Origin: Microbacteriaceae bacterium VKM Ac-2855
GTDB lineage: Bacteria; Actinomycetota; Actinomycetes; Actinomycetales; Microbacteriaceae
DNA length: 64,000 nucleotides
Direction of reading: 5' to 3'
Assembly (NCBI GenBank): GCA_013204985.1
Contig: JABMLG010000003.1
Span: forward strand, 62,001 to 126,000
The notes under the pieces were generated by a model. It was not told where the DNA came from. It saw only the letters and a program-made list of their open reading frames with translations, and did not search any database. The translations under genes and the position numbers were made by a program. Positions 42,567 through 50,759 of this stretch are shown in pieces. Position 1 is the stretch's first letter, and the number at the start of each line of letters is the position of its first letter.

Positions 42567-42941
42567 GGCCCGGGTTGCCGCGAACCGTCCGTTTCGGGGC
42601 CGGGCGGGGCGTTTTGTGACCACCCGGGCTTAGCTCGGTGCGTGCGAAAGGCCCGATGCGCGAGGCCGGTGTGTGCGGGAGGCTCGATGCGCGAGGCCAG
42701 TGCGTGGGGGAGGCCCGGGTTGTCGTGAACCGTCCGTTTCGGGGCCGGGCGGGGCGTTTTGTGACCACCCGGGCGTGGGGCGGGGTGTGCGAAAGGCCCG
42801 CGTTGTCGTGAACCGTCCGTTTCGGGGCCGGGCGGGGCGTTTCGTGACCACCCGGGTGTGGGCCGGGGTATGCGGGAGGCCCGGGTTGCCGCGAACCGTC
42901 CGTTTCGGGGCAAGTGTGGGGGGTTTCGTGACCACCCCGGC
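42567..42941. repeat. Cluster of four intergenic repeat units
   Basis: Four copies of a unit of about 62 bp (near 42567-42629, 42712-42773, 42795-42855, 42878-42941). Core order: GGCCCGGGTTG, CGCGAACCGTCCGTTTCGGG, GCCGGGCGGGGCG, TTTTGTGACCACCCGGG. The CCCGGG ends are palindromic so each can fold. The whole 466-bp gap between the convergent dcd and idi genes is made of these and degenerate GCGAGGCC spacers. Two further copies lie at 50543-50743. Confidence 0.85.
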
Positions 42942-42954
42942 TTGGCCCGCGGGC

Positions 42955-43497
42955 TCAGCCCAGCAGGGCCGGCAACTGCAGTACGAGCCAGGGCGAGAAC
43001 GCCCACGGGGTGGCCTTCACCGCGGCGAGGGTCTGCGCGGCGTCGACCCACTCGTAATCCATGACCTCGTCGGGGCGCGGATCCAGGGCCTCGCGGGATG
43101 CGAGAGTCGCGGTGTACACCGGGCAGATCTCGTTCTCCACGACGCCGCTCGCGTCAACCGCGCGATAGCGGAATTGCGGTAGCGCCACTTCGAGGGACAC
43201 GAGCGTCGCCCCCAGTTCGCGCTCGGCGCGACGCACGACGGCGTCCTCGATCCGCTCGCCCGGAGCGGGGTGTCCGCAGAAGGAATTCGTCCAGACGCCG
43301 GGCCAGGTCTTCTTCGACAAGGCGCGTCGAGTAACGAGTAGAGCACCGTCGGGAGCGAAGACATGGCAGGAGAACGCCAGATGCAGGCGGGTCGCGGTGT
43401 CGTGCACGGTCGCCTTGGGCGCCGTCCCGATCGCGGAGCCGTCTTCATCGAGGAGCACGACCTGCTCGATCTCTTCGGTGACCACCTGTGCATTCAT
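42955..43497 (-). CDS. idi: Isopentenyl-diphosphate delta-isomerase
   Basis: A 180-residue type-1 IDI of the Nudix superfamily that interconverts IPP and DMAPP. Visible: THLHLAFSCHVF-type metal/active-site region (HLAFSCHVFAPDGALLVTRR), TNSFCGHPAPGE with the catalytic Cys, RRAERELG Nudix helix, and ENEICPVY with the catalytic Glu. It is divergent from crtE; TAGTTT lies 7 nt before the ATG. It supplies DMAPP for the carotenoid cluster. Confidence 0.95.
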   Translation of the reverse strand: MNAQVVTEEIEQVVLLDEDGSAIGTAPKATVHDTATRLHLAFSCHVFAPDGALLVTRRALSKKTWPGVWTNSFCGHPAPGERIEDAVVRRAERELGATLVSLEVALPQFRYRAVDASGVVENEICPVYTATLASREALDPRPDEVMDYEWVDAAQTLAAVKATPWAFSPWLVLQLPALLG

Positions 43498-43504
43498 CGC
43501 GACA

Positions 43505-43569
43505 AAACTACCCCATCGAATCGGTCAGTCGGCTTATTGTTAGACCGTCAAGTTTGTTAGCCTCAGGAC
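43505..43569. promoter_or_regulatory. Divergent idi/crtE promoter
   Basis: Minus-strand TAGTTT (43505-43510) serves idi and plus-strand TAGCCT (43558-43563) serves crtE, each 6-7 nt before its start codon. TTATTG (43534-43539) is 18 bp before TAGCCT. A direct repeat TTGTTAG at 43537-43543 and 43554-43560 spans the crtE core promoter with a 17-bp period, a possible site for a regulator such as the MarR-type CrtR known in corynebacteria (no such gene is next to it here). Confidence 0.65.
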
Positions 43570-44640
43570 GTGGATACACACGAGTTGGTGGTTCTCTCCC
43601 GCCGTCGACAGCAGTACGTCGATGGTGTGCTCGACCGCTTCTTCAGCCTGGCGCAGAGCCGCGCTCAGATGCTCGGTCCCCGGTACGCGACCCTGTGGCA
43701 GACCCTGGAATCCAACACCCGTGGGGGCAAGCGCTTCCGCCCGAGGATGGTGCTGTCGGCCTACGAGGCGCTGGGCGGTACCGATTTCGAGGCGGCGGCC
43801 CACCTCGGCGCCGCGTTCGAGCTGCTGCACACCGCTCTGATCGTGCACGACGACGTGATCGACCGTGACTTCGTGCGCCGCGGCGGCCCCAACCTTTCGG
43901 GCAGCTACCGCGACGAGGCGACGACGGCCGGTCTCTCCATCCCCATCGCGGAGCACCGAGGCACCTCGGTGGCGGTCGTCGCGGGCGATCTCGCCCTCGC
44001 CGGAGCGCACCGCCTGGTCGAGGGAGTCGGCGCCGCCGACGACATCCGTGCGCGGCTGCTCGCACTGCTCGACGAGGCGATCTTCGCCTCCGCGGCGGGC
44101 GAGCTCGCCGACGTCGACTTCTCGCTGATGCCGGGTATGCCGACGGTCGACGAGGTCCTCGAGATGGAGCGGCTGAAGACGGCGGTCTACTCGTTCGAGG
44201 CGCCGCTGCAGGCCGGGGCGGTGCTCGCGGGCGGTTCGGATGAGGTGGTGCGGGCGCTGGGCGACTTCGGTCGCAACATCGGCATCGCGTACCAGATCGT
44301 CGACGACCTGCTCGGTGTCTTCGGCACCGAGGTCGCAACGGGCAAGAGCACGTTGGGCGACCTGCGCGAGGGCAAGCGCACCGTGCTGATCGCGTACGCG
44401 GCCGGCACCGAGCAGTGGCCCGAGATCGAGCCGCTCTTCGGCGACCGCTCGCTCTCCCGCTCGGATGCGAAGCGGATCCGCACCACGCTGGCCACCTGCG
44501 GCGCGCGCGGGTACGCGGAGCGGCTGGCGAGCGACTTCGCGAACCGGGCGTGGGAGGCGCTGAACGAACCGTGCGTGCCGGAGGCGTTCCGTGCCGAGGT
44601 GCGACCGCTGGTCGCGACGGTGCTGGAGCGTGGCCGTTGA
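43570..44640 (+). CDS. crtE: Geranylgeranyl diphosphate synthase
   Basis: A 356-residue all-alpha prenyltransferase. The first Asp-rich motif is DDVID (94-98) within LLHTALIVHDDVIDRD, preceded by GGKRFRPRMVL; the second is QIVDDLLGVFG (about 240). The relaxed first motif fits GGPP synthases of actinobacterial carotenoid clusters. GTG 43570 has TAGCCT at 6 nt. It makes C20 GGPP for phytoene synthesis. The next gene begins 29 nt later. Confidence 0.92.
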   Translation: MDTHELVVLSRRRQQYVDGVLDRFFSLAQSRAQMLGPRYATLWQTLESNTRGGKRFRPRMVLSAYEALGGTDFEAAAHLGAAFELLHTALIVHDDVIDRDFVRRGGPNLSGSYRDEATTAGLSIPIAEHRGTSVAVVAGDLALAGAHRLVEGVGAADDIRARLLALLDEAIFASAAGELADVDFSLMPGMPTVDEVLEMERLKTAVYSFEAPLQAGAVLAGGSDEVVRALGDFGRNIGIAYQIVDDLLGVFGTEVATGKSTLGDLREGKRTVLIAYAAGTEQWPEIEPLFGDRSLSRSDAKRIRTTLATCGARGYAERLASDFANRAWEALNEPCVPEAFRAEVRPLVATVLERGR

Positions 44641-44668
44641 GCCGCCGCCGGGCCGGTACGGTGAGGCG

Positions 44669-47101
44669 ATGACCCGCCAGTCCGAACTGTACGACGACGT
44701 CGCCCATGAGGCCGCATCGATCGTGATCCACCGTTATTCCACCTCCTTCGGTCTGGCCTCGCGCCTGCTCGGGGGCGCAGTGCGCGGTCGCGTCGCCGAC
44801 ATCTACGCCCTGGTGCGAGTGGCCGACGAGATCGTCGACGGAGTCGCGTCCTCGGCCGATCTCGACCGGGCCGCGATCGAGGCCGAGCTCGACGAGTTCG
44901 AGGCCGAGACGGAGCGCGCGATCGCGACCGGCTACAGCGCGAACCTCATCGTGCACGCCTTCGGGCGCACCGCCCGCGCGTGCGGCATCGGCCCCGACCT
45001 GACCCGACCGTTCTTCGCGAGCATGCGCGCCGACCTCCGCGAGACCGAGCACACGCCGGAGTCGTTCGCCGAGTACGTCTACGGCTCGGCCGAGGTGGTC
45101 GGCCTGATGTGCCTGCAGACCTTCCTCGCCGCTCCGGATGCGCCCACGCTCTCGCCCGCGCGCCGCGAGCACCTCGTGCTCGGTGCACGCCGGCTGGGCG
45201 CTGCGTTCCAGAAGGTCAACTTCCTCCGCGACCTCTCGGCCGATGTCGACGGCCTCGGCCGAAGCTACTTCCCGGGAATCGACCCGCGCGCGCTCGACGA
45301 GGACGACAAGGCTCGCCTGCTCGCCGATCTGGACGACGACCTGCGCATCTCCGGGGCCATCATCGACGAGTTGCCGCCGTCGAGCCGACGCGCGGTGTGG
45401 CTGGCGCACGCGCTGTTCGCGGCGCTGGCCGACCGCATCCGCTCGACGCCGGCCGCCGATTTGCTGCGCTCGCGCGTGAGCGTGCCGACCGCGGCGAAGG
45501 CGGCACTGCTCGCCCGGGCGGCGACGTACCGCCCCAGACGACGCCGCGCCCCCGGCGCCGCCGTGGTGATCGGCGGCGGCATCGCCGGGCTGGCCTCGGC
45601 CGCCCTGCTCGCCCGCGACGGGTACGCGGTCACCCTGCTCGAGGCGCGGGAAGACCTCGGTGGTCGCGCGGGTTCGTGGGAGCACAACGGCTTCCGCTTC
45701 GACACCGGCCCCTCCTGGTACCTCATGCCCGAGGTGTTCGACCACTTCTTCCGCCTCTTCGGTTCGAGCGCGGCCGAACGGCTCGAACTGGTCAAGCTCG
45801 ACCCGGGCTATCGCGTCTACAGCGAGGGCTACGCCGTCCCGATCGAGATCGCGGCCGACCTCGAGTCGAATCTCGCCGTGTTCGAGGCCGTCGAGCCGGG
45901 CAGCGGCGAGCGGATGCGGGCCTATCTGGCCTCGGCGCGCGACACCTACGAGGTCGCCAAGCGGCGCTTCCTCTACACCAGCTTCCAGTCGTTCGCCCCG
46001 CTGCTGCGCCGCGACGTGCTCACGCGGATGCCCACGCTGGCGAAGCTGCTGCTGCGCCCGCTGGACACGCTCGCCGGCGAGACGGTGACGGATCCGCGGC
46101 TGCGACAGGTGCTCGGTTACCCGGCGGTCTTCCTCGGCTCCTCACCCTTCGAGGCACCGAGCATGTACCACCTGATGAGCCACCTCGATCTCGCCGACGG
46201 TGTGCTGTATCCGATGGGCGGCTTCACGAAGCTGATCGACGCGGTGCGCGACGTGGCCGTGGAGGCGGGCGTGCAGATCCGCACCGGGGTGCCGGTGACG
46301 AGCATCCGCACGGCGACCGCACCGAAGGGTTCGCGCCATCGCGCGCAGGCGATCGGTGTTCAGGTGGGGGAGGAGTCGATCCCGGCCGACATCGTGGTGA
46401 ACGCGGCCGATCTCTTCACGACCGAGCAGGCCCTGCTGCCGAGCGAGCTGCAGACCTACGGCCCCGAATACTGGGCCGAGCGCACGCCGGGGCCGAGCGC
46501 CGTGCTGGTTCTGCTGGGCGTGCGCGGGGAGCTGCCGCAGCTCGCGCACCACACCCTCCTCTTCACGGCGGATTGGCACGACAACTTCTCCCGGATCTTC
46601 GGCGAGGTCACCTCGGTGCCCGACCCGGCGTCGATCTACGTCTGCAAGCCGAGCGCGACGGACGCGTCGGTCGCGCCGGAGGGACACGAGAACCTCTTCG
46701 TGCTGGTGCCCGTACCGGCCGATCCCGGCATCGGCTCGGGTGGTGTCGACGGTGCGGGGGATGCGCGGGTCGAGGCCGTCGCGGATGCGGTGATCGAGCA
46801 GATCGCGACGTGGACCGGCGCGACCGACCTCGCCGAGCGCATCGTCGTGCGTCGCACCATCGGCCCGGCCGATTTCGAGCGCGACCTCGGCGCCTGGCGC
46901 GGCACCGCCCTCGGCCCGGCGCACACCCTGAAGCAGAGCGCCTTCTTCCGCGCCGGCAACGTGTCGACCGCGGTCGAGGGTCTGTACTACGCCGGCGGGT
47001 CGACGATCCCCGGCATCGGCCTGCCGATGTGTTTGATCAGCGCGGAGGTGCTGCTCAAGCGGGTCCGTGGCGACGTCACGACCGAGCCTCTTCCGTCGTG
47101 A
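44669..47101 (+). CDS. crtBI: Phytoene synthase-phytoene desaturase fusion (CrtB-CrtI)
   Basis: One open frame of 810 residues with no stop or frameshift. Residues 1-290 are a complete phytoene synthase: DEIVD (53-57), YVYGSAEVVGLM (136-147) and QKVNFLRDLSADVDGLGRSY (181-200). A short basic linker (RPRRRRAPGA, 288-297) leads to the CrtI desaturase: FAD motif VVIGGGIAGLASAALLA (299-315), GGRAGSW, FDTGPSWYLMPEVF, and the ending STIPGIGLPMCLISAEV. It would condense two GGPP to phytoene and dehydrogenate it to lycopene in one polypeptide. ATG 44669 has TACGGT 6 nt upstream; crtYe overlaps its stop (GTGA). Confidence 0.9.
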   Translation: MTRQSELYDDVAHEAASIVIHRYSTSFGLASRLLGGAVRGRVADIYALVRVADEIVDGVASSADLDRAAIEAELDEFEAETERAIATGYSANLIVHAFGRTARACGIGPDLTRPFFASMRADLRETEHTPESFAEYVYGSAEVVGLMCLQTFLAAPDAPTLSPARREHLVLGARRLGAAFQKVNFLRDLSADVDGLGRSYFPGIDPRALDEDDKARLLADLDDDLRISGAIIDELPPSSRRAVWLAHALFAALADRIRSTPAADLLRSRVSVPTAAKAALLARAATYRPRRRRAPGAAVVIGGGIAGLASAALLARDGYAVTLLEAREDLGGRAGSWEHNGFRFDTGPSWYLMPEVFDHFFRLFGSSAAERLELVKLDPGYRVYSEGYAVPIEIAADLESNLAVFEAVEPGSGERMRAYLASARDTYEVAKRRFLYTSFQSFAPLLRRDVLTRMPTLAKLLLRPLDTLAGETVTDPRLRQVLGYPAVFLGSSPFEAPSMYHLMSHLDLADGVLYPMGGFTKLIDAVRDVAVEAGVQIRTGVPVTSIRTATAPKGSRHRAQAIGVQVGEESIPADIVVNAADLFTTEQALLPSELQTYGPEYWAERTPGPSAVLVLLGVRGELPQLAHHTLLFTADWHDNFSRIFGEVTSVPDPASIYVCKPSATDASVAPEGHENLFVLVPVPADPGIGSGGVDGAGDARVEAVADAVIEQIATWTGATDLAERIVVRRTIGPADFERDLGAWRGTALGPAHTLKQSAFFRAGNVSTAVEGLYYAGGSTIPGIGLPMCLISAEVLLKRVRGDVTTEPLPS

Positions 47102-47409
47102 CGCTGCTGTACCTGGCCGCGCTGCTGTTCTCGCTCTTCGGGATGGTGGTGCTCGACCGGCGGTTCGCTCTGTTCTTCTGGGCGGATGCGCGTCGCGCCT
47201 CGATCGTGCTCGTCGTCGGCATCGTCTTTTTCCTGGTGTGGGACGCGTTCGGTATCGGGCTCGGGATCTTCTTCCGCGGCGAGACGGCTTTTATGACCGG
47301 CATCCTGCTCGCACCCGAACTGCCGTTGGAGGAGCTCTTCTTCCTGACGCTGCTCTGCTACGTGACGATGAACGTGCATGGCGCGCTGGTGCGGCGGGCG
47401 ACCTCGTGA
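47098..47409 (+). CDS. crtYe: Heterodimeric lycopene cyclase subunit A
   Basis: A 103-residue membrane protein with three hydrophobic helices, of the CarR/CrtY heterodimeric lycopene cyclase domain family: DRRFALFFWADARRA, FFLVWDAFGIGLGIFFRG and ELPLEELFFLTLLCYVTM (PxE(E) motif). GTG 47098 overlaps the crtBI stop, and its own stop overlaps crtYf. The two small proteins act together as a C50 carotenoid cyclase (established in Corynebacterium). Confidence 0.92.
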   Translation: MTLLYLAALLFSLFGMVVLDRRFALFFWADARRASIVLVVGIVFFLVWDAFGIGLGIFFRGETAFMTGILLAPELPLEELFFLTLLCYVTMNVHGALVRRATS

Positions 47410-47789
47410 CGTATTGGGGGCTGAACGCCGTCTTCCTCGCCGTCGTAGCCGCGGCGGTCGTGCTCGCGGCCGTGCGACGGCGGATGCGATGGCGCGCCGT
47501 GGCCGTGACGCTCGGTGTTGTGCTCGCGGCCACCGCGGTGTTCGACAATGTGATGATCGGCGTCGGTCTGGTCGCCTACGATCCCGACAGGATCAGCGGC
47601 GCTTTCCTCGGCATCGCGCCGCTCGAGGACTTCGCCTACGCCATCGCGGCTGCGCTGCTGCTGCCGGCGTTGTGGGGGCTCCTGCCGCGACGCGCGAGAC
47701 CCGAACGTGCCGCATCCGAACGTGCCGCATCCGAACGTGCCGCATCCGAACGACTCGAGAGAACCGACTTGAAGGACGACCTGCCATGA
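47406..47789 (+). CDS. crtYf: Heterodimeric lycopene cyclase subunit B
   Basis: A 127-residue partner of CrtYe: FDNVMIGVGLVAYDP and GIAPLEDFAYAIAAALLLPALW are the family motifs. Its C-terminus is unusual: three exact 15-nt tandem repeats (47703-47747) encode RAASE-type units before the end. GTG 47406 overlaps the previous stop, and ATG of crtEb overlaps its stop. Confidence 0.92.
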   Translation: MTYWGLNAVFLAVVAAAVVLAAVRRRMRWRAVAVTLGVVLAATAVFDNVMIGVGLVAYDPDRISGAFLGIAPLEDFAYAIAAALLLPALWGLLPRRARPERAASERAASERAASERLERTDLKDDLP

Positions 47790-48646
47790 CCGCCCTGCGC
47801 GCTCTCCTGCTCTCCAGCCGTCCGCTGAGCTGGGTGAACACCGCCTACCCGTTCGCGGCCGCCTATCTGCTCACCACCCGCGAGATCGATCTCGCTTTCG
47901 TGCTGGGCACGCTGTACTTCCTGGTGCCGTACAACCTCGCGATGTACGGCATCAACGACGTCTTCGATTACGAATCCGATCTGCGCAACCCGCGCAAGGG
48001 CGGCGTGGAGGGGGCGATCCTCGACAAGCGGATGCACCGGCTCACGATCGTCTCGGCCATCGTCACGAACGTGCCCTTCCTCGTGGCCCTCGTGCTGCTC
48101 GGCGGGCCGGGCTCGTGGCTGGTGCTCGCCGTCAGCGTGTTCGCCGTGATCGCGTACAGCGCGCCCGGGCTGCGTTTCAAGGAGCGACCGTTCCTCGATT
48201 CGCTCATCTCTTCGACGCACTTCGTCAGTCCGGCGGTATACGGGCTCGTGCTCGCCGGCGCGACGTTCACGCCCGCGCTGTTCGCCATCCTGGCGGCGTT
48301 CTTCCTCTGGGGAATCGCGAGCCACGCGTTCGGGGCGGTGCAAGACATCAAGGCCGACCGCGAGGCCGGCATCGGCTCGATCGGCACCGTGATCGGGGCG
48401 CGCGCGACCGTGCGCTTCGCCGTGATCGCCTATCTCGCCGGCGGGGTCCTCCTGCTCGCTCTGCCGTGGCCCGGCATCCTGTCGGCGGTCCTGGTGCTGC
48501 CGTACGCGGCCAGCATCCTGCCCTACTGGCGGATCGACGACGCGCGTTGCGAATCCGCCAACGCCGGCTGGCGGCGCTTCCTGACGCTGAACTTCGTGAC
48601 CGGGTTCCTCATCACGATGCTGCTCATCGCGTGGTGGCTGGCGTAG
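47786..48646 (+). CDS. crtEb: Lycopene elongase/UbiA-family prenyltransferase
   Basis: A 286-residue UbiA-type membrane prenyltransferase with about eight helices. Asp-rich motifs are NDVFDYESD (about 57-65) and DIKADREAGIGSIGT (about 188-202). In this gene order it adds C5 units to lycopene (C50 route, as in decaprenoxanthin or sarcinaxanthin synthesis). ATG 47786 overlaps the crtYf stop. The final product stereochemistry cannot be told. Confidence 0.93.
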   Translation: MTALRALLLSSRPLSWVNTAYPFAAAYLLTTREIDLAFVLGTLYFLVPYNLAMYGINDVFDYESDLRNPRKGGVEGAILDKRMHRLTIVSAIVTNVPFLVALVLLGGPGSWLVLAVSVFAVIAYSAPGLRFKERPFLDSLISSTHFVSPAVYGLVLAGATFTPALFAILAAFFLWGIASHAFGAVQDIKADREAGIGSIGTVIGARATVRFAVIAYLAGGVLLLALPWPGILSAVLVLPYAASILPYWRIDDARCESANAGWRRFLTLNFVTGFLITMLLIAWWLA

Positions 48647-48698
48647 CCGCGGGCGCATCCGTCGGCGGTTGATCCGTCGGCGGTTGAGGGCCGACGAC

Positions 48699-49013
48699 TC
48701 AGATGCCGAAGAACCCGCCGTTGACGATCAGTACGATCACCGCGACCAGCGCGACGACGGCGAGCACGGAGATCACGACGCGTCCGCCGCGCTTCGCCGC
48801 GGCCTTGGCCTTCGACCTCGCCGAGCGCTTGCGGCGCTTCTTGACCCGCGTCCTGGTGGCCGGGACGACCGCGGGTGCGGGCTGCTGCGAACCCTCCGGA
48901 GCCTGGGGCCATGTCTCGGCCGGTGATACGAGGGGGTGATCGACGGCCTGCTCGGAGTGGTGGGAGTGACGCTCCGGACCGCGCGGTCCATTGCCGGTCG
49001 GAGGTGTAGCCAT
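48699..49013 (-). CDS. Small single-helix membrane protein
   Basis: A 104-residue protein. Residues 1-50 are Pro/His/Gln-rich (GNGPRGPERHSHHSEQA), then a basic stretch (RTRVKKRRKRSARSKAKAAAKRGG), then one hydrophobic helix near the C-terminus (VVISVLAVVALVAVIVLIV). Tail-anchored topology with a cytoplasmic N-terminus is likely. ATG 49013 chosen. No family recognised. Two exact tandem 15-bp repeats (48657-48686) lie between it and crtEb. Confidence 0.65.
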   Translation of the reverse strand: MATPPTGNGPRGPERHSHHSEQAVDHPLVSPAETWPQAPEGSQQPAPAVVPATRTRVKKRRKRSARSKAKAAAKRGGRVVISVLAVVALVAVIVLIVNGGFFGI

Positions 49014-49079
49014 CGAGGTTCCCTGCACTGCGAACTGGAATCGGGTCGTCGAGCAGGGCATCCCCCGCTCGGGGTCACT

Positions 49080-50441
49080 CTACATCGCGTCCTTCGACGA
49101 CGAGACCGGGGTCGCATCCGTCTGCGGACTCTTCACCGGCAGCAGCAGGATCAAGCCGGCGAGGAGGACGAGCACGAGACCGAGGATGCCCCAGTACTGC
49201 ACGTCGTCGTCGCTGCCGCCCGACGAGGCGGCGGCGATGGTCACGAAGAGCGCGAACGCGGTGGGAGCGAGGAAGGTCGCGGCCTTGCCGGTGGTCGCGT
49301 AGAGGCCGAAGATCTCGCCTTCGCGGCCGGTCGGGATGAGGCGGGCGAGGTAGCTGCGCGAGGCGGATTGTGCCGGACCGACGAAGAGGCACAGCAGCAG
49401 GCCGAAGATCCAGAAGATGGTCTGGCCGCCGTCGTGGAAGACGAACACCGCGGATCCGCAGACGATGAGGCCGATCAGCGACGTGACGATGATGGGCTTG
49501 GGCCCGATCCGATCGTCGAGGGCGCCGACCGACATGGTCGCGACACCGGCGACGACATTGGCGACGATCGCGAAGATGATCACCTCGCCGGGCGAGAAGC
49601 CGAAGGTGCCCGACGCGAGCACTCCGCCGAAGGTGAAGACGCCGGTGAGGCCGTCGCGGAAGACCGCGCTGGCGAGCAGGAAGAAGACGGTGACGCGGCT
49701 TTCGCCCCAGAGTCGGCGCACGTCGCGGCCGAGGATCCGGTACGACTCGATCACCCCGACGCGAGCGGACTTCCCGATGACGCGGGTCTCGGGAACAGCG
49801 AGCAGCACCGGGATCGAGAAGATCGCCATCCAGACGCCCGCGACCAGGATCGAGACGCGCACGTCGAGTCCGTTCTCGCTCGTGACGCCGAAGAGGCCGA
49901 CCTCGGGGCTGATGAAGCCGAAGTAGACGATCAGCAGCAGAACGATGCCGCCGACGTAGCCCATGCCCCAGCCGAAGCCCGAGACCGCGCCGAGGTTCGT
50001 GCGGGTCGAGACCTGGGCGAGCATGGCGTTGTAGTTGACGCTCGCGAACTCGAAGAGCACGGTGCCGACGGCGAGCAGGAGCAGGCCGAGCCAGAGGTAG
50101 GCGGGGTCGGGCTGAACGAAGAACATCAGCACGATCGCGAGCACCACGCCGAGTGAGTAGACGCCGAGCCAGCGGCGGCGTCCGCCGGCGCGATCGGCGC
50201 GCTGCCCGGTGATGGGGGCGGTGAGCGCGACCAGAACGCCCGCGGCGCCGAGCGACCAGCCCAAAGCGGCCGAGACCTCGCTGTTCGTACCGAACAGACC
50301 GTCGGTGGTGAGGTACACCGTGAAGACGAAGGTGGTCACGACGGCGTTGAACGCGGAGCCGCCCCAGTCCCAGAGACCCCAGGCGATCACCGGCCAGCGG
50401 CCGGTCCGGTTCGGAGTCGTCGCGACGGATTCGGCGGTCAT
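49080..50441 (-). CDS. MFS protein of the UMF1/Atg22-like group
   Basis: A 453-residue twelve-helix transporter resembling the bacterial Atg22/UMF1 proteins: PVIAWGLWDWGGSAFNAVVTTFVFTVYL at the start, APITGQRADRAGGRRRWLG as motif A, and QSASRSYLARLIPTGREGEIFGLYATTGKAATFL late in the protein. Function in bacteria is not well known (possibly amino acid or metabolite efflux). ATG 50441 has TAGGCT 6 nt upstream (leaderless). Confidence 0.85.
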   Translation of the reverse strand: MTAESVATTPNRTGRWPVIAWGLWDWGGSAFNAVVTTFVFTVYLTTDGLFGTNSEVSAALGWSLGAAGVLVALTAPITGQRADRAGGRRRWLGVYSLGVVLAIVLMFFVQPDPAYLWLGLLLLAVGTVLFEFASVNYNAMLAQVSTRTNLGAVSGFGWGMGYVGGIVLLLIVYFGFISPEVGLFGVTSENGLDVRVSILVAGVWMAIFSIPVLLAVPETRVIGKSARVGVIESYRILGRDVRRLWGESRVTVFFLLASAVFRDGLTGVFTFGGVLASGTFGFSPGEVIIFAIVANVVAGVATMSVGALDDRIGPKPIIVTSLIGLIVCGSAVFVFHDGGQTIFWIFGLLLCLFVGPAQSASRSYLARLIPTGREGEIFGLYATTGKAATFLAPTAFALFVTIAAASSGGSDDDVQYWGILGLVLVLLAGLILLLPVKSPQTDATPVSSSKDAM

Positions 50442-50542
50442 GGCGCGAGCCTAGTGCGCGCGGGTAGCCGCAGGGTGTCGCACCGGCGCTGTCTGCCTCG
50501 CGCCGGTTCCGCAGGGCCGCGGCCGCTTCGGCCTGGGGTGCG

Positions 50543-50743
50543 CGGGGTCGGCGCGAACAGGCGCGCACGGCGAGCGGATGGACGTTGTGTGACCACCCGG
50601 GCTTGCTCGGTTCGGGCCGGTTCGGGCGGGTTCGGGCCGGTTCGGGCCGAGTGGGGGCTGGTTCGGGCCGATGGGGTCGCCCGGGTTGGCGCGAATGGTC
50701 CGGAATCCTGTGGTGGATGGACGTTGTGTGACCACCCGGGCTT
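50543..50743. repeat. Two more copies of the intergenic repeat, with TTCGGGCC tandems
   Basis: Copies at about 50543-50604 and 50679-50743 share the CGCGAA...GTCCG core and the GTTGTGTGACCACCCGGGCTT end with the cluster at 42567-42941. Between them lie five imperfect tandem TTCGGGCCGG units (50611-50670). The whole 50454-50759 gap upstream of the MFS gene is made of this. No gene is seen. Confidence 0.8.
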
Positions 50744-50759
50744 CGCCGACGGCGCGCGC

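Noticed and set aside
42489-42954. CRISPR array between dcd and idi
   Set aside because: Units are about 62 bp, their spacing is irregular, there are no unique spacers of constant length and no cas genes.
45480-45600. Possible frameshift artefact making crtB and crtI look fused
   Set aside because: Both halves stay in one frame with no stop, the linker is short and plausible, and no ribosome binding site or start codon is placed to begin a separate CrtI. Resequencing would still be wise.
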